Of a stretch of DNA of 64,000 nt, positions 46,746-55,179 are shown in pieces. This stretch comes from Curtobacterium caseinilyticum. GTDB taxonomy: Bacteria; Actinomycetota; Actinomycetes; Actinomycetales; Microbacteriaceae. The translations under genes and the position numbers were made by a program. The notes under the pieces were generated by a model. The model did not search any database. It was not told the DNA's origin and was given only the letters and a program-made list of their open reading frames with translations. The stretch lies in assembly GCF_030363035.1 (NCBI RefSeq), contig NZ_JAUCMN010000005.1:186001-250000 (forward strand). Reading direction: 5' to 3'. Position 1 is the stretch's first letter. Each line of letters begins with the position of its first letter.

Positions 46746-47678
46746 ATGACCAACCGCCCCGAGGGTGACGCCCGCGCCGCGCGGAACGAACGACGGGAAG
46801 CCGCTCGCCAGCGGGCCCAGCGCGCACGGACCCAGCAGAAGCGCCGGCAGCGCGGGACCCGACTGGGCCTGCAGATCGGACTCGGCGCGGTGCTCCTCGC
46901 CGCAGCGGCGGTCGTGACGCTGGTGCTCGTCGATTCGGTGCAGCCCGCCGGCCCCGGTCCGTCCACGATGTCGCAGGGCGGGATCACCATCGGACAGGAC
47001 CTCAAGGCCGTCGACGCCTCCGCGGCCCCGTCGCCGAGTGCGACCGACGCTTCCGACCCGGTGCGGATCACGATGTACGTCGACTACCTCTGCGACACCT
47101 GCGCCCAGTTCGAGGCGGCGAACAGCGACTACATCGCGAGCCTGGTCGACTCCGGCGCTGCGACCGTCGACATCCACCCCGTGGCCGTGCTGACGAACCG
47201 GTCGCAGGGCACGAAGTACTCGCTCCGGGCCGCGAACGCCGCCGCGTGCGTCGCGGACCGGTCGCCCGACCAGTTCTGGGCCGTCAACCAGGCGCTCTTC
47301 GCGCGGCAGCCCGAGACCGGCACCGCGGGGCTCACCGACGCGCAGCTCGAGCGGCTCGTGACGGGCGTCGACGGGGTGCAGGACGCGGCCGGTGTGCGTG
47401 ACTGCATCCAGGACCAGACGTACGCCAAGTGGGTCGACGAGCGCACGACCGACGTGACCGAGGGCAGGATCCCCGGGTCGTCGCTCGACGCGTTCCCCGG
47501 TCCGCCGCTGGTCCTGGTCAACGGCAAGCAGTACGAGCTCACCTCGCCGATCACGAACGACGACTTCCGGACCTTCGTGGTGTCGGCGGCCGGCGCCACC
47601 GACTCGACGCCGACCCCGACGGCCACCCCGACGCCGTCGGCCAGCGCCACGCCGTCCGCGACGCCCGCCGCCGGCTGA
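46746..47678 (+). CDS. DsbA/thioredoxin-fold membrane-anchored protein
   Basis: 310 residues. A basic cytoplasmic N-terminus (1-40, rich in Arg/Gln) precedes one membrane segment (about 41-60). The extracytoplasmic domain has a thioredoxin fold with the active-site pair CDTC in YVDYLCDTCAQFE and a late FPGPPLVLVNGK containing the cis-Pro. A Thr/Pro/Ser tail ends the protein. It likely takes part in disulfide formation or exchange in exported proteins. The 249 bases upstream contain divergent promoters, with TACGAT near 46670. Confidence 0.85.
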   Translation: MTNRPEGDARAARNERREAARQRAQRARTQQKRRQRGTRLGLQIGLGAVLLAAAAVVTLVLVDSVQPAGPGPSTMSQGGITIGQDLKAVDASAAPSPSATDASDPVRITMYVDYLCDTCAQFEAANSDYIASLVDSGAATVDIHPVAVLTNRSQGTKYSLRAANAAACVADRSPDQFWAVNQALFARQPETGTAGLTDAQLERLVTGVDGVQDAAGVRDCIQDQTYAKWVDERTTDVTEGRIPGSSLDAFPGPPLVLVNGKQYELTSPITNDDFRTFVVSAAGATDSTPTPTATPTPSASATPSATPAAG

Positions 47679-47688
47679 CGCCGCCGCA

Positions 47689-47743
47689 CACGACGGACAG
47701 GAGGCTCCCCACCGGACCGGTGGGGAGCCTCCTGTCCGTCGTG
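47689..47743. terminator. Perfect 27-bp bidirectional terminator
   Basis: Arms 47689-47715 and 47717-47743 are fully complementary around one central base (a real loop would open a few pairs). It lies between the convergent DsbA-like and metallopeptidase genes. The arms contain GGAGGC/GCCTCC. Confidence 0.88.
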
Positions 47744-47822
47744 CACACCGGATCGTCCGTGGTGCGGCCGGCCCGGCTGCGACGCGTGTCACGCGGCGGC
47801 GCGACGGGGCGCGTCCGCGATG

Positions 47823-48710
47823 TCAGAGCGACGACCCCGGCACGCTGAACGTGTCGCACGAGGTCGCCCCGCGCTCGTAGCCACGGGTGAACCAGGCCTG
47901 CCGCTGCGCACTCGACCCGTGCGTGAACGAGTCCGGGTCCACACGGCCGGTCGCACGCTCCTGGATGCTGTCGTCACCCACGGCGCTCGCCGCGGACAGG
48001 GCGTCGGTGATCTGTGCTCGGGTGACCGGTTCGAAGAAGGTCTGCCCGTTCGCGTCCTCGGTCGTGGCCGCCGACCCGACCCACGCGCCGGCGTAGCAGT
48101 CGGCCTGCAGCTCCACGCGGACGCTGCCCGACGAGGCACCCGTGCCCGAACGGTCGGTGTCGGCGAACGTGCCCTGGAGCTGCTGCACGTGGTGCCCCCA
48201 CTCGTGCGCGACGACGTACATCTGCGCGAGCGGGCCGCCGGAGGAGCCGTACTGCGACTGCAGGTCGTCGTAGAAGGCGGTGTCGAGGAAGATCGAGCGG
48301 TCCGGCGGGCAGTAGAACGGCCCGGTCGCGGCGGACGCCTGCCCGCACCCGGTGTCGGTGGTGCCGTCGAACAGCACGAAGCCGGGCGTCGAGTACGAGA
48401 TGCCGAGCGACCGGGCCTCGTCGGTCCAGTAGTCGTCGAGCGACTCGGCGGCGCCCTCCATCCGGCACTCGACCCGGAGGTTGGCGTCGCGCCCGGTCCG
48501 GCACTCCTCGGCCGGCTGCACGGTCTCGTCCTGCTGCTGGATCTGCGTCGTGCCGTCGCCGACGATCCCGCTCAGGTCGACGCCGGTGAACTGCGCGATG
48601 AGGAACACCACGATCGCACCGAGGCCGACGGCGCCACCGCCGACGGCCGCACCGCGCCCGCGGCGCTTCACCTTCCCGCCGGAGAGCTGCGAGTCCTCGT
48701 TGAACGTCAT
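47823..48710 (-). CDS. Neutral zinc metallopeptidase (YpfJ family)
   Basis: 295 residues from ATG 48710. A basic N-terminus leads to one membrane segment (about 22-42). The extracytoplasmic domain carries the zinc motif HEWGHH (about residue 178), a downstream VELQADCYAGAW with the third ligand Glu, and four or more Cys, all typical of the YpfJ/neutral zinc metallopeptidase family. Its natural substrates are unknown. The gene is divergent from gldA. Confidence 0.9.
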   Translation of the reverse strand: MTFNEDSQLSGGKVKRRGRGAAVGGGAVGLGAIVVFLIAQFTGVDLSGIVGDGTTQIQQQDETVQPAEECRTGRDANLRVECRMEGAAESLDDYWTDEARSLGISYSTPGFVLFDGTTDTGCGQASAATGPFYCPPDRSIFLDTAFYDDLQSQYGSSGGPLAQMYVVAHEWGHHVQQLQGTFADTDRSGTGASSGSVRVELQADCYAGAWVGSAATTEDANGQTFFEPVTRAQITDALSAASAVGDDSIQERATGRVDPDSFTHGSSAQRQAWFTRGYERGATSCDTFSVPGSSL

Positions 48711-48799
48711 GCCGCCGACCGTACCCGGAGCCGGCCCGCGTAGCGTCGGGCTCGTCGGAGCACCCGACACCTGTCGTCCAACCGGAAGGAAGCAGCACC

Positions 48800-49942
48800 A
48801 TGGCCACTCCGATCAGTACCGTGATGAGCCCCGCCCGCTACGTCCAGGGCAAGGACGCGATCACCCGGGTCGGGGAGTTCGTCGCCCCGATCGGGAAGCG
48901 TCCGCTGCTCGTCGCCGACGACGTGGTGTGGGGCATCGTCGAGGACGCCGTCCGCACGAGCTTCGACGCCGCGGGGCTGCCGGTCGAGCGCGTCGGCTTC
49001 GGGCGCTTCGCCACCCCGCAGGCGATCGACGACCTCGTCTCGACGATCCGCGAGACCGATGCCGACGTGGTCGTCGGGCTCGGCGGCGGCTCGGCGATCG
49101 ACGCTGCGAAGGCCTCCGGCCACCTCGCCGGCATCCGCTGGGCGAGCGTCCCGACCGCCGCGAGCACCGACGCTCCCACCTCGGCCCTCGCGGTCGTGTA
49201 CTCGGAAGAGGGGGAGTTCATCGAGTACCGCTTCTTCCCGCACAACCCGGACCTCGTGCTCATCGACACGAAGCTCGTCGCGAACGCTCCCGTGCAGTTC
49301 CTCGTCGCGGGCATCGGCGACGCCCTCGCGACCTGGGTCGAGGCCCGTGCCGCGAAGCGCGCGAACGCCGACACCATGGCCGGCGGCCTGCAGACGGAGA
49401 CCGGCGTCGCGCTGGCACGGCTGTCGTGGGACCTCCTGCACGACAACGCGCTGCAGGCCATCGAGTCCGTGAAGGCGAAGGTCGTCACACCCGCGCTCGA
49501 GAAGGTCGTCGAGGCGAACACGCTGCTGTCCGGCCTCGGCTTCGAGTCCGGCGGCCTCGCTGCGGCACACGCCATCCACAACGGTCTCACCGCCGCACCG
49601 CAGGCGCACGGGCTCGCCCACGGGCAGAAGGTCAACGTGGGCACGGTCGCGCAGCTCGTGCTCGAGGGTGCTCCTGCGCAGGAGGTCGAGGAGTTCGTCG
49701 TCTTCACCACGAAGGTCGGGCTGCCGAACACCCTGACCGAGATCGGCCTCACCGTGGACGACCGCGACGTGCTGCGGGCGGTCGCCGAGGCCGCCTGCGT
49801 CGAGAGCGAGACGATCCACAACATGCCGTTCCCGGTCACGCCCGAGGCCGTCGTCGACGCCCTCGTCGCGATCGAGGGGATCTCGCGCAGCGTCCGCGCC
49901 GCCCACGGGCTGCCGGAGCCGGAACCGTACCGCGCCCACTGA
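48800..49942 (+). CDS. gldA: Glycerol dehydrogenase-like iron/zinc alcohol dehydrogenase
   Basis: 380 residues. VVVGLGGGSAIDAAKA binds NAD+, PTAASTDAPTSALAVVY is typical of GldA, and metal ligands are expected at Asp of GIGDALATW, HAIHNGLT and HGLAHGQKV. Such enzymes oxidise glycerol to dihydroxyacetone or reduce small ketones and aldehydes. AGGAAG precedes the ATG. A DUF2090 gene follows after 34 bases, suggesting the two act in one pathway. Confidence 0.88.
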   Translation: MATPISTVMSPARYVQGKDAITRVGEFVAPIGKRPLLVADDVVWGIVEDAVRTSFDAAGLPVERVGFGRFATPQAIDDLVSTIRETDADVVVGLGGGSAIDAAKASGHLAGIRWASVPTAASTDAPTSALAVVYSEEGEFIEYRFFPHNPDLVLIDTKLVANAPVQFLVAGIGDALATWVEARAAKRANADTMAGGLQTETGVALARLSWDLLHDNALQAIESVKAKVVTPALEKVVEANTLLSGLGFESGGLAAAHAIHNGLTAAPQAHGLAHGQKVNVGTVAQLVLEGAPAQEVEEFVVFTTKVGLPNTLTEIGLTVDDRDVLRAVAEAACVESETIHNMPFPVTPEAVVDALVAIEGISRSVRAAHGLPEPEPYRAH

Positions 49943-49976
49943 GCGCGGACGGAGGGGGTGCGAGCAGCATGGCGGC

Positions 49977-50918
49977 ATGGCCGACCTCGACGAACAGCAC
50001 CCCCTCTTCCTCCTCGCGATGGACCAGCGGTCCTCGCTCCTGGAGCACACCTACGGCGACGAGTCCGGTGAGCCCGCGGACGACTCCGACGCCGAGCGCG
50101 TCCGCGCCGGCAAGCAGCTCGTCTACCGCGGCGTGCTCTCGGCGCTCGCCGCGGGGGCGTCCCGCGCGCGCACGGGCGTGCTCGTCGACGAGCGCTACGG
50201 CGCCGACGTCGCCCGGCTCGTCCGTGAGGCGGGCCTGCAGCTCGCGATGCCGATCGAGCGGTCCGGCCGCGACTGGTTCGAGCTCGAGTACGGCGACGAC
50301 TGGCTCGCGCACGTCGACTCCTTCGACCCCGACTTCGTCAAGGTGCTGGTCCGCGACAACCCCGCGTTCGACGCGGACGACCGCCGGGCGCAGGCGGAGC
50401 GGCTCGCCGAGGTCTCCCGCGTCCTGCACGATGCGGACCGGGCGTTCCTGGTCGAGTTGCTCGTGCCCGGCACCGACGAGCAGCAGGCGTCCGCCGACGA
50501 CTACGACCGTGACGTCCGCCCGGGGCTCGTCGTCGAGTCGATCGGCTTCCTGCAGGAGCACGGCGTCGAGCCGGACGTGTGGAAGCTCGAGGGCCTCGAC
50601 CGCACCGAGGACGCCGAGCGCGTCGTCGCCGCCGCCCGTGCCGGTGGACGTGATGCCGTGCAGTGCATCGTGCTCGGCCGCGACGCCCCGCAGGACCAGC
50701 TCGACCACTGGCTCCGGACCGCCGCGCCCGTCGACGGCTTCGTCGGGTTCGCCATCGGCCGGAGCAACTGGGAGGACCCCCTCGACGACGTCGTGCAGCA
50801 GGGTCTCGACCACGAGGCCGCCGAGCGGACGATCGCCGCGAACTACCGCCACTTCGTCGACACCTGGCTGGAGGCACGCCCCGACGTGGTCGACGGCATC
50901 GACGCCGGCGTCGCCTGA
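49977..50918 (+). CDS. DUF2090 aldolase-like protein
   Basis: 313 residues. FLLAMDQRSSLLE at the N-terminus, GVLVDERYG, KVLVRDNPAFD and VWKLEGLDR fit the DUF2090 domain, which is found as the C-terminal part of IolC-type kinases and is related to class I fructose/tagatose bisphosphate aldolases. Here it is a free-standing protein. The pairing with gldA suggests a small sugar or polyol pathway; the substrate is not identifiable. A Ser/Asp/Ala-coding 15-nt-like repeat follows the stop (50919-50973). Confidence 0.78.
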   Translation: MADLDEQHPLFLLAMDQRSSLLEHTYGDESGEPADDSDAERVRAGKQLVYRGVLSALAAGASRARTGVLVDERYGADVARLVREAGLQLAMPIERSGRDWFELEYGDDWLAHVDSFDPDFVKVLVRDNPAFDADDRRAQAERLAEVSRVLHDADRAFLVELLVPGTDEQQASADDYDRDVRPGLVVESIGFLQEHGVEPDVWKLEGLDRTEDAERVVAAARAGGRDAVQCIVLGRDAPQDQLDHWLRTAAPVDGFVGFAIGRSNWEDPLDDVVQQGLDHEAAERTIAANYRHFVDTWLEARPDVVDGIDAGVA

Positions 50919-50973
50919 CCCGTCGGCGCCTGACCCGGCGTCGCCCGACCCGTCGGCGCCTGATGCGTCGGCG

Positions 50974-51744
50974 TCAGGTGCGGACCAGTGGCTCCACGGC
51001 CGCCAGGTCCGCACCGATGCCGACGTCGACGAGCTCGATCCGCCCGGCCAGCGTCGCGCCCGGTCCCCGCAGGAGCCCCGCCTTCACGCCGCCGAACGTG
51101 ACCGTGACGTCCGCGTGCAGCACGTGCTCGTCGGCCACGGCGCCGGTGTCGACGTCGATGCCGCTCGGCACGTCCACCGCGACGACGAACGGCGCGCGCT
51201 GGTCGCGGGCGAGCTCGCGGATCGCGTCGACGACCTGCCGCGCGGGGGAGCGCAGCGGCGTCACACCACCCGCACCGATGCCGAGGATGCCGTCGAGGAC
51301 GAGGTCTGCCTCGGCCGCTGCCTCGGCGGCGACCGCTGCCAGACGCTCGGCCTCCGGCACCGCGGCGGCCTGCAGGACGTCCGCGGCCCCCGGCCCGTCA
51401 GAGCCGGTCCGTGCAGCCCTCGGTCCGTCCAGGAGGCGCGCCCCGGCGTCCAGCGCCGCTGCCAGGCCCGCCTCATGGACACGTGCGCCGACGCGCAGCA
51501 CCGCCACGCGCCTCCCGGCCGACGCCAGCTGCGCCCCCGCGAACAGGGCGTCACCGCCGTTGTCGCCGCTGCCGACCAGGAGCAGGACGGACCCCGGTCC
51601 GTCCTGCGGACGGACCGCCGGGTCGTCGAGCAGGTCGCCGACGATCCGGGCCAGGCCGGTCGCCGCGCGGTGCATGAGGGGTTCCCCCGCCTCGAGGTGC
51701 GGCCGTTCCGCCGCCCGGACCTGATCGCCGCTGTACCCGTCCAT
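50974..51744 (-). CDS. nnrE: NAD(P)H-hydrate epimerase
   Basis: 256 residues from ATG 51744 (GTG 51753 is an alternative). It has MHRAATGLARI near the N-terminus, the dinucleotide-binding VGSGDNGGDALFAGAQL, then LDGILGIG and VAVDVPSGIDVDTG, all markers of the YjeF_N/NAXE domain, which epimerises damaged NAD(P)HX. The dehydratase domain with which it is often fused is absent, so NnrD would be encoded elsewhere. It is divergent from the hydrolase gene with a gap of about 35 bases. Confidence 0.88.
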   Translation of the reverse strand: MDGYSGDQVRAAERPHLEAGEPLMHRAATGLARIVGDLLDDPAVRPQDGPGSVLLLVGSGDNGGDALFAGAQLASAGRRVAVLRVGARVHEAGLAAALDAGARLLDGPRAARTGSDGPGAADVLQAAAVPEAERLAAVAAEAAAEADLVLDGILGIGAGGVTPLRSPARQVVDAIRELARDQRAPFVVAVDVPSGIDVDTGAVADEHVLHADVTVTFGGVKAGLLRGPGATLAGRIELVDVGIGADLAAVEPLVRT

Positions 51745-51778
51745 GCGGACCACACTGCCCCGCTAGCCTGGTGGTGCC

Positions 51779-52570
51779 ATGTCACTCGTCCCCGAAGCGC
51801 CCCGCCCCCGAGCCGTGATGTCCCCGGACGGTCTGAAGCTCGCGACGTACGACTTCGGCGACCCGGACGCGCCCGTCGTGGTGGCCGTGCACGGGTTCGC
51901 CTCCGGTGCCGTCCTGAACTGGCACGCCTCGGGCTGGACCCGCGACCTGGTCCGCGCCGGGTACCGGGTCGTCGCGCTCGACCAGCGCGGGCACGGGGCG
52001 TCGTCGAAGCCGCACGACCCCGACGCCTACTCGATGGACCTGCTCGTCGCGGACGTCACGACCGTGATCGACACCTACCTGCTCGACGACGTCGCGTTCC
52101 TCGGGTACTCCCTGGGCGCACGGGTCGGGTGGCACACCGCCGAGCGGATCCCGGACCGGATCTCGCGGGCCGTGCTCGGCGGCATCCCCGACGCCGACCC
52201 GATGCGGCGCGTGGCGGTCGACCAGGCGAAGGCGTACATCGCCGACAGCACGCCCGTCGAGGACCGCGTGACGAACGGCTACCTGCAGATGGCTGCGAAC
52301 GTCGAGGGGAACGACCTGCGCGCACTCGTCGCGATGGTGGAGGGCATGCGGAACAGCGTCGAGCCGACGCCGGAGAACGCGCCGACGCAGCCGATCCTGA
52401 TGGCGGCGGGCAGCGAGGACGGCATCCGCGACAGCGCGGTGCGGCTGGCCGAGGCGGCGCCGGACGCATCGTTCTTCGAGATCCCGCGGCGCAACCACTT
52501 CAACGCACCGACGTCGCGCGACTTCCGGGAGCGGGCGATCGCGTTCCTGGGCGGCGGAACCACGCAGTGA
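51779..52570 (+). CDS. Alpha/beta hydrolase
   Basis: 263 residues. VAVHGFASGA gives the oxyanion region, DQRGHGAS follows, the nucleophile elbow is GYSLGA, the acid is probably the Asp of GSEDGI, and the His is in RRNHFNAPT. Substrate unknown; esterase or lactonase types look like this. A TAGCCT -10 lies nine bases before the ATG, so the leader is very short. The last 63 bases of the gene are repeated twice more downstream, giving two mini-frames. Confidence 0.85.
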   Translation: MSLVPEAPRPRAVMSPDGLKLATYDFGDPDAPVVVAVHGFASGAVLNWHASGWTRDLVRAGYRVVALDQRGHGASSKPHDPDAYSMDLLVADVTTVIDTYLLDDVAFLGYSLGARVGWHTAERIPDRISRAVLGGIPDADPMRRVAVDQAKAYIADSTPVEDRVTNGYLQMAANVEGNDLRALVAMVEGMRNSVEPTPENAPTQPILMAAGSEDGIRDSAVRLAEAAPDASFFEIPRRNHFNAPTSRDFRERAIAFLGGGTTQ

Positions 52571-52718
52571 CACCGTTCGGCGCCCCGACGTCGCGCGACT
52601 TCCGGGAGCGGGCGATCGCGTTCCTGGGCGGCGGGACCACGCAGTGACACCGTTCGGCGCCCCGACGTCGCGCGACTTCCGTGGGGCGGCGATCGCGTTC
52701 CTGTCCCGGGGACGCTGA
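52508..52718 (+). repeat. 77-bp triplication of the hydrolase 3' end with mini-ORFs
   Basis: The segment coding PTSRDFRERAIAFLGGGTTQ recurs with a period of exactly 77 bases (ACGTCGCGCG at 52511, 52588 and 52665). Because each copy begins with GTG overlapping the previous TGA, copies 2 and 3 form complete mini-ORFs at 52567-52647 (26 residues) and 52644-52718 (24 residues), linked by GTGA overlaps. The third diverges at its end (IAFLSRGR), perhaps the original gene end. Confidence 0.88.
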
Positions 52719-52771
52719 GGGGTACTCCGAGGTCCCCTCGGATCCGGTGCACCGGGCGTAGCGTCCCGCCC

Positions 52772-53803
52772 ATGGACTACAGACTCCTCGGCAACAGCGG
52801 GACATCGGTGTCGACGCTGACCCTCGGCACCATGACGTTCGGCAGTGAGGCCGACGAACCCACCTCCCACCAGATCATCGACACGTTCGTCGCCGCCGGT
52901 GGCACGCTCATCGACACGGCGGACGTCTACTCCGGCAACGAGTCCGAACGGATCATCGGACGCTGGCTCGCCGCCCACCCGACCGAGGCGCAGCAGGTCG
53001 TCATCGCCACGAAGGGGCGCTTCCCGCAGGGCGACGGCCCGAACGACCTCGGCCTGTCCCGCCGACACCTGCGCGTCGCCCTCGACGCCTCGCTCGAGCG
53101 GCTCGGCGTCGAGCACATCGACCTCTACCAGATGCACGCGTGGGACGCCCTGACCCCGATCGAGGAGACCCTGCGCTTCCTCGACGACGCCGTGTCCGCC
53201 GGCAAGATCGGCACCTACGGCTTCTCGAACTACCTCGGCTACCAGGTCACGAAGGCCGTGTACGAGGCGAAGGCACACGGGTGGGCGCCGCCGGTGACGC
53301 TGCAGCCGCAGTACAACCTGCTCGTCCGCGACATCGAGCACGAGGTCGTGCCCGCCTGCCTCGACGCCGGCATCGGTCTGCTGCCCTGGTCGCCCCTGGC
53401 CGGTGGCTGGCTGTCCGGCAAGTACCAGCGCGACGAGGCCCCGACCGGTGCGACCCGTCTCGGCGAGGACCCGAAGCGCGGGATGGAGGCGTGGGAGGCC
53501 CGGAACGGTGACGAGCGCACGTGGAAGGTGCTCGACGCGGTGTCCGCCGTCGCCGACGCGCACGGTGCCTCGAAGTCGCAGGTCGCCCTGGCGTGGCTGC
53601 TCGCTCGCCCCGCGGTCACGAGCGTCATCCTCGGGGCCCGGACGGTGTCGCAGCTCGAGGACAACCTCGGTGCGGCCGACCTCGTCCTGACCGACGACGA
53701 GCTCCAGGCGCTCACCGACGCCAGCGCCCCGCGCATCGACGACTACCCGTACGGCACGGCGGGAGTCGCGCAGCGCGAGCGTCGCATCACCGGCGGTCGC
53801 TGA
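52772..53803 (+). CDS. Aldo/keto reductase
   Basis: 343 residues forming the TIM-barrel of NADPH-dependent aldo/keto reductases. The catalytic Asp and Tyr are in LIDTADVYSGNESE, the Lys is in VVIATKGRFPQG, and the active His is in HIDLYQMHAWD. The cofactor region lies near the C-terminus (TSVILGARTVSQLEDNL). TAGCGT lies seven bases before the ATG, so it is probably leaderless. Carbonyl substrate unknown. Confidence 0.92.
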   Translation: MDYRLLGNSGTSVSTLTLGTMTFGSEADEPTSHQIIDTFVAAGGTLIDTADVYSGNESERIIGRWLAAHPTEAQQVVIATKGRFPQGDGPNDLGLSRRHLRVALDASLERLGVEHIDLYQMHAWDALTPIEETLRFLDDAVSAGKIGTYGFSNYLGYQVTKAVYEAKAHGWAPPVTLQPQYNLLVRDIEHEVVPACLDAGIGLLPWSPLAGGWLSGKYQRDEAPTGATRLGEDPKRGMEAWEARNGDERTWKVLDAVSAVADAHGASKSQVALAWLLARPAVTSVILGARTVSQLEDNLGAADLVLTDDELQALTDASAPRIDDYPYGTAGVAQRERRITGGR

Positions 53804-54037
53804 CCCCTCGCGCGCGGCAACGACCCGCGCTCCGCCGGGACGGCCGTCGGGCAGCCGCACGGCGGCCGTCCAGCGCAGACGCAGACGAGGCAGCCGGATC
53901 CTGCACATCCGTGCGGGAACCCGCGGAAGCTGCTCGGAGCGTGGACACGTCACCGGGAACGGTGTCACCATCGACGTACGACCGGCTGGTTACCGCGTCG
54001 AGCGCCCGGAACGCCCCCTGATCCGCGTTCCACGCGC

Positions 54038-54073
54038 CGAAGGGCCCGGACGGATCCCCGTCCGGGCCCTTCG
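54038..54073. terminator. Hairpin downstream of tRNA-Thr
   Basis: A perfect 16-bp stem (54038-54053 with 54058-54073) with a 4-base loop. The base CGAAGGGCCC resembles the groEL terminator. It could serve the tRNA on the minus strand. The rest of the 53804-54132 gap holds no gene I can support. Confidence 0.75.
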
Positions 54074-54132
54074 TCATCCAGCTGTCGCAGCTGTCGGCTC
54101 CACCCCGGGCTCCACGAGGTGCTCCGATCCAG

Positions 54133-54205
54133 GGCCGGCAGCGGGACTCGAACCCGCAACCCCCGTATTACAAGTACGGTGCGCTACCAATTGCGCCATG
54201 CCGGC
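54133..54205 (-). tRNA. tRNA-Thr (UGU)
   Basis: A full cloverleaf on the minus strand: acceptor GCCGGCA pairs with TGCCGGC, the D arm is GCGC-AATTGGTA-GCGC, the anticodon arm is CCGTA-CTTGTAA-TACGG (anticodon TGT, reading ACA and likely other ACN codons), and the T arm contains GGTTCGAGTCC. CCA is not encoded. It lies 36 bases after the msrB stop in the same direction. Confidence 0.96.
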
Positions 54206-54241
54206 TGACGCGCCCATCCTAGCGGCGAGCGCGTCAGGGCC

Positions 54242-54646
54242 TCACTCGCTCTGCTCGGAGAAGTTCAGCGACAGCGAGTTCATGCAGTAGCGGTCACCGG
54301 TCGGGGTGCCGAAGCCGTCGGGGAACACGTGACCGAGGTGCGAGCCGCAGTTGGCGCAACGGACCTCGGTGCGGACCATGCCGAGCGACTTGTCCTCGAT
54401 GAGCTGGACCGCCTCGGGCCGCACCGACTCGTAGAACGACGGCCAGCCGCAGCCGGAGTCGAACTTCGTGCCGCTCTGGAACAGCTCCGCGCCGCACGCC
54501 GCACACGTGTAGATGCCGGCGCGCTCCTCGTCGAGCAGCTCACCCGTCCACGGCCGCTCGGTCCCGGCCTGCCGGAGCACGGCGTACTGGTCCGGGGAGA
54601 GCTCCTCGCGCCACTGGGCGTCCGACTTGTCGACGTTGTACGCCAT
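54242..54646 (-). CDS. msrB: Peptide methionine (R)-S-oxide reductase MsrB
   Basis: 134 residues. Reduces methionine-R-sulfoxide in proteins. Two CxxC zinc pairs (CAACG and CANCG), GCGWPSF, and the catalytic Cys in RYCMNSLSL near the C-terminus are all present. A resolving Cys equivalent may be the first pair's environment. It is divergent from the acetyltransferase gene. Confidence 0.96.
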   Translation of the reverse strand: MAYNVDKSDAQWREELSPDQYAVLRQAGTERPWTGELLDEERAGIYTCAACGAELFQSGTKFDSGCGWPSFYESVRPEAVQLIEDKSLGMVRTEVRCANCGSHLGHVFPDGFGTPTGDRYCMNSLSLNFSEQSE

Positions 54647-54711
54647 TGCTTCCTCCTGCTTCCGGTCGGGACTCGATGGTGATGCCCGACCCCTTCACTA
54701 AACTCGCCACG

Positions 54712-55179
54712 ATGTCCGAGCATTCCGTGCGCCACGCCCGCTGGACCCGCCTGACGACGGACGAACTGTACGGCATCGTGCGGTTGCGGAACCGGGTCTT
54801 CGCGCTCGAGCAACGCGTCACCGCCGAGGACTACGACGGCCGTGACCGCGAGCCCGAGACGGAGCACTGGTGGTTCGGAGCGGACGACGATCCGGTCGGG
54901 TACCTCCGCCTCGTCCGACCGGCCCCGGACGAGGCCCACCCGCCCGGTGCCGAGCCGCCGGCCTGGGCGATCGGCCGGGTCGCCACCCACCCGGACCACC
55001 GCGGGCAGGGGATCGCCGGACGGCTGGTCGCAGCGGTGCTCGACGCGCACGGCCACGAGCCGTTCGTCCTGCACGCCCAGGAGTACGTCGCGAGACTGTA
55101 CGAGCGACACGGCTTCGTCCGCTTCGGCGAGCCCTACGACGAGGCCGGCATCCGCCACGTCGGCATGCACCGCCCGTGA
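54712..55179 (+). CDS. GNAT acetyltransferase, ElaA-like
   Basis: 155 residues when started at ATG 54712, seven bases after a TAAACT -10; the frame opens earlier, but that would precede the promoter. LYGIVRLRNRVFALEQ is typical of ElaA, and RVATHPDHRGQGIAGRLV is the acetyl-CoA loop. The end VRFGEPYDEAGIRHVGMHR also fits ElaA. Substrate unknown. Confidence 0.88.
   Translation: MSEHSVRHARWTRLTTDELYGIVRLRNRVFALEQRVTAEDYDGRDREPETEHWWFGADDDPVGYLRLVRPAPDEAHPPGAEPPAWAIGRVATHPDHRGQGIAGRLVAAVLDAHGHEPFVLHAQEYVARLYERHGFVRFGEPYDEAGIRHVGMHRP

Noticed and set aside
48481-52647. A 1388-residue open frame on the plus strand crossing several genes
   Set aside because: Overlaps four convincing genes out of frame, with Arg/Pro-rich nonsense translation. 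Only its last few codons are of interest, as mini-ORF copy 2.
54646-54711. Longer N-terminus for the ElaA-like acetyltransferase
   Set aside because: A TAAACT -10 lies inside it, seven bases before ATG 54712, so the upstream codons would not be transcribed.
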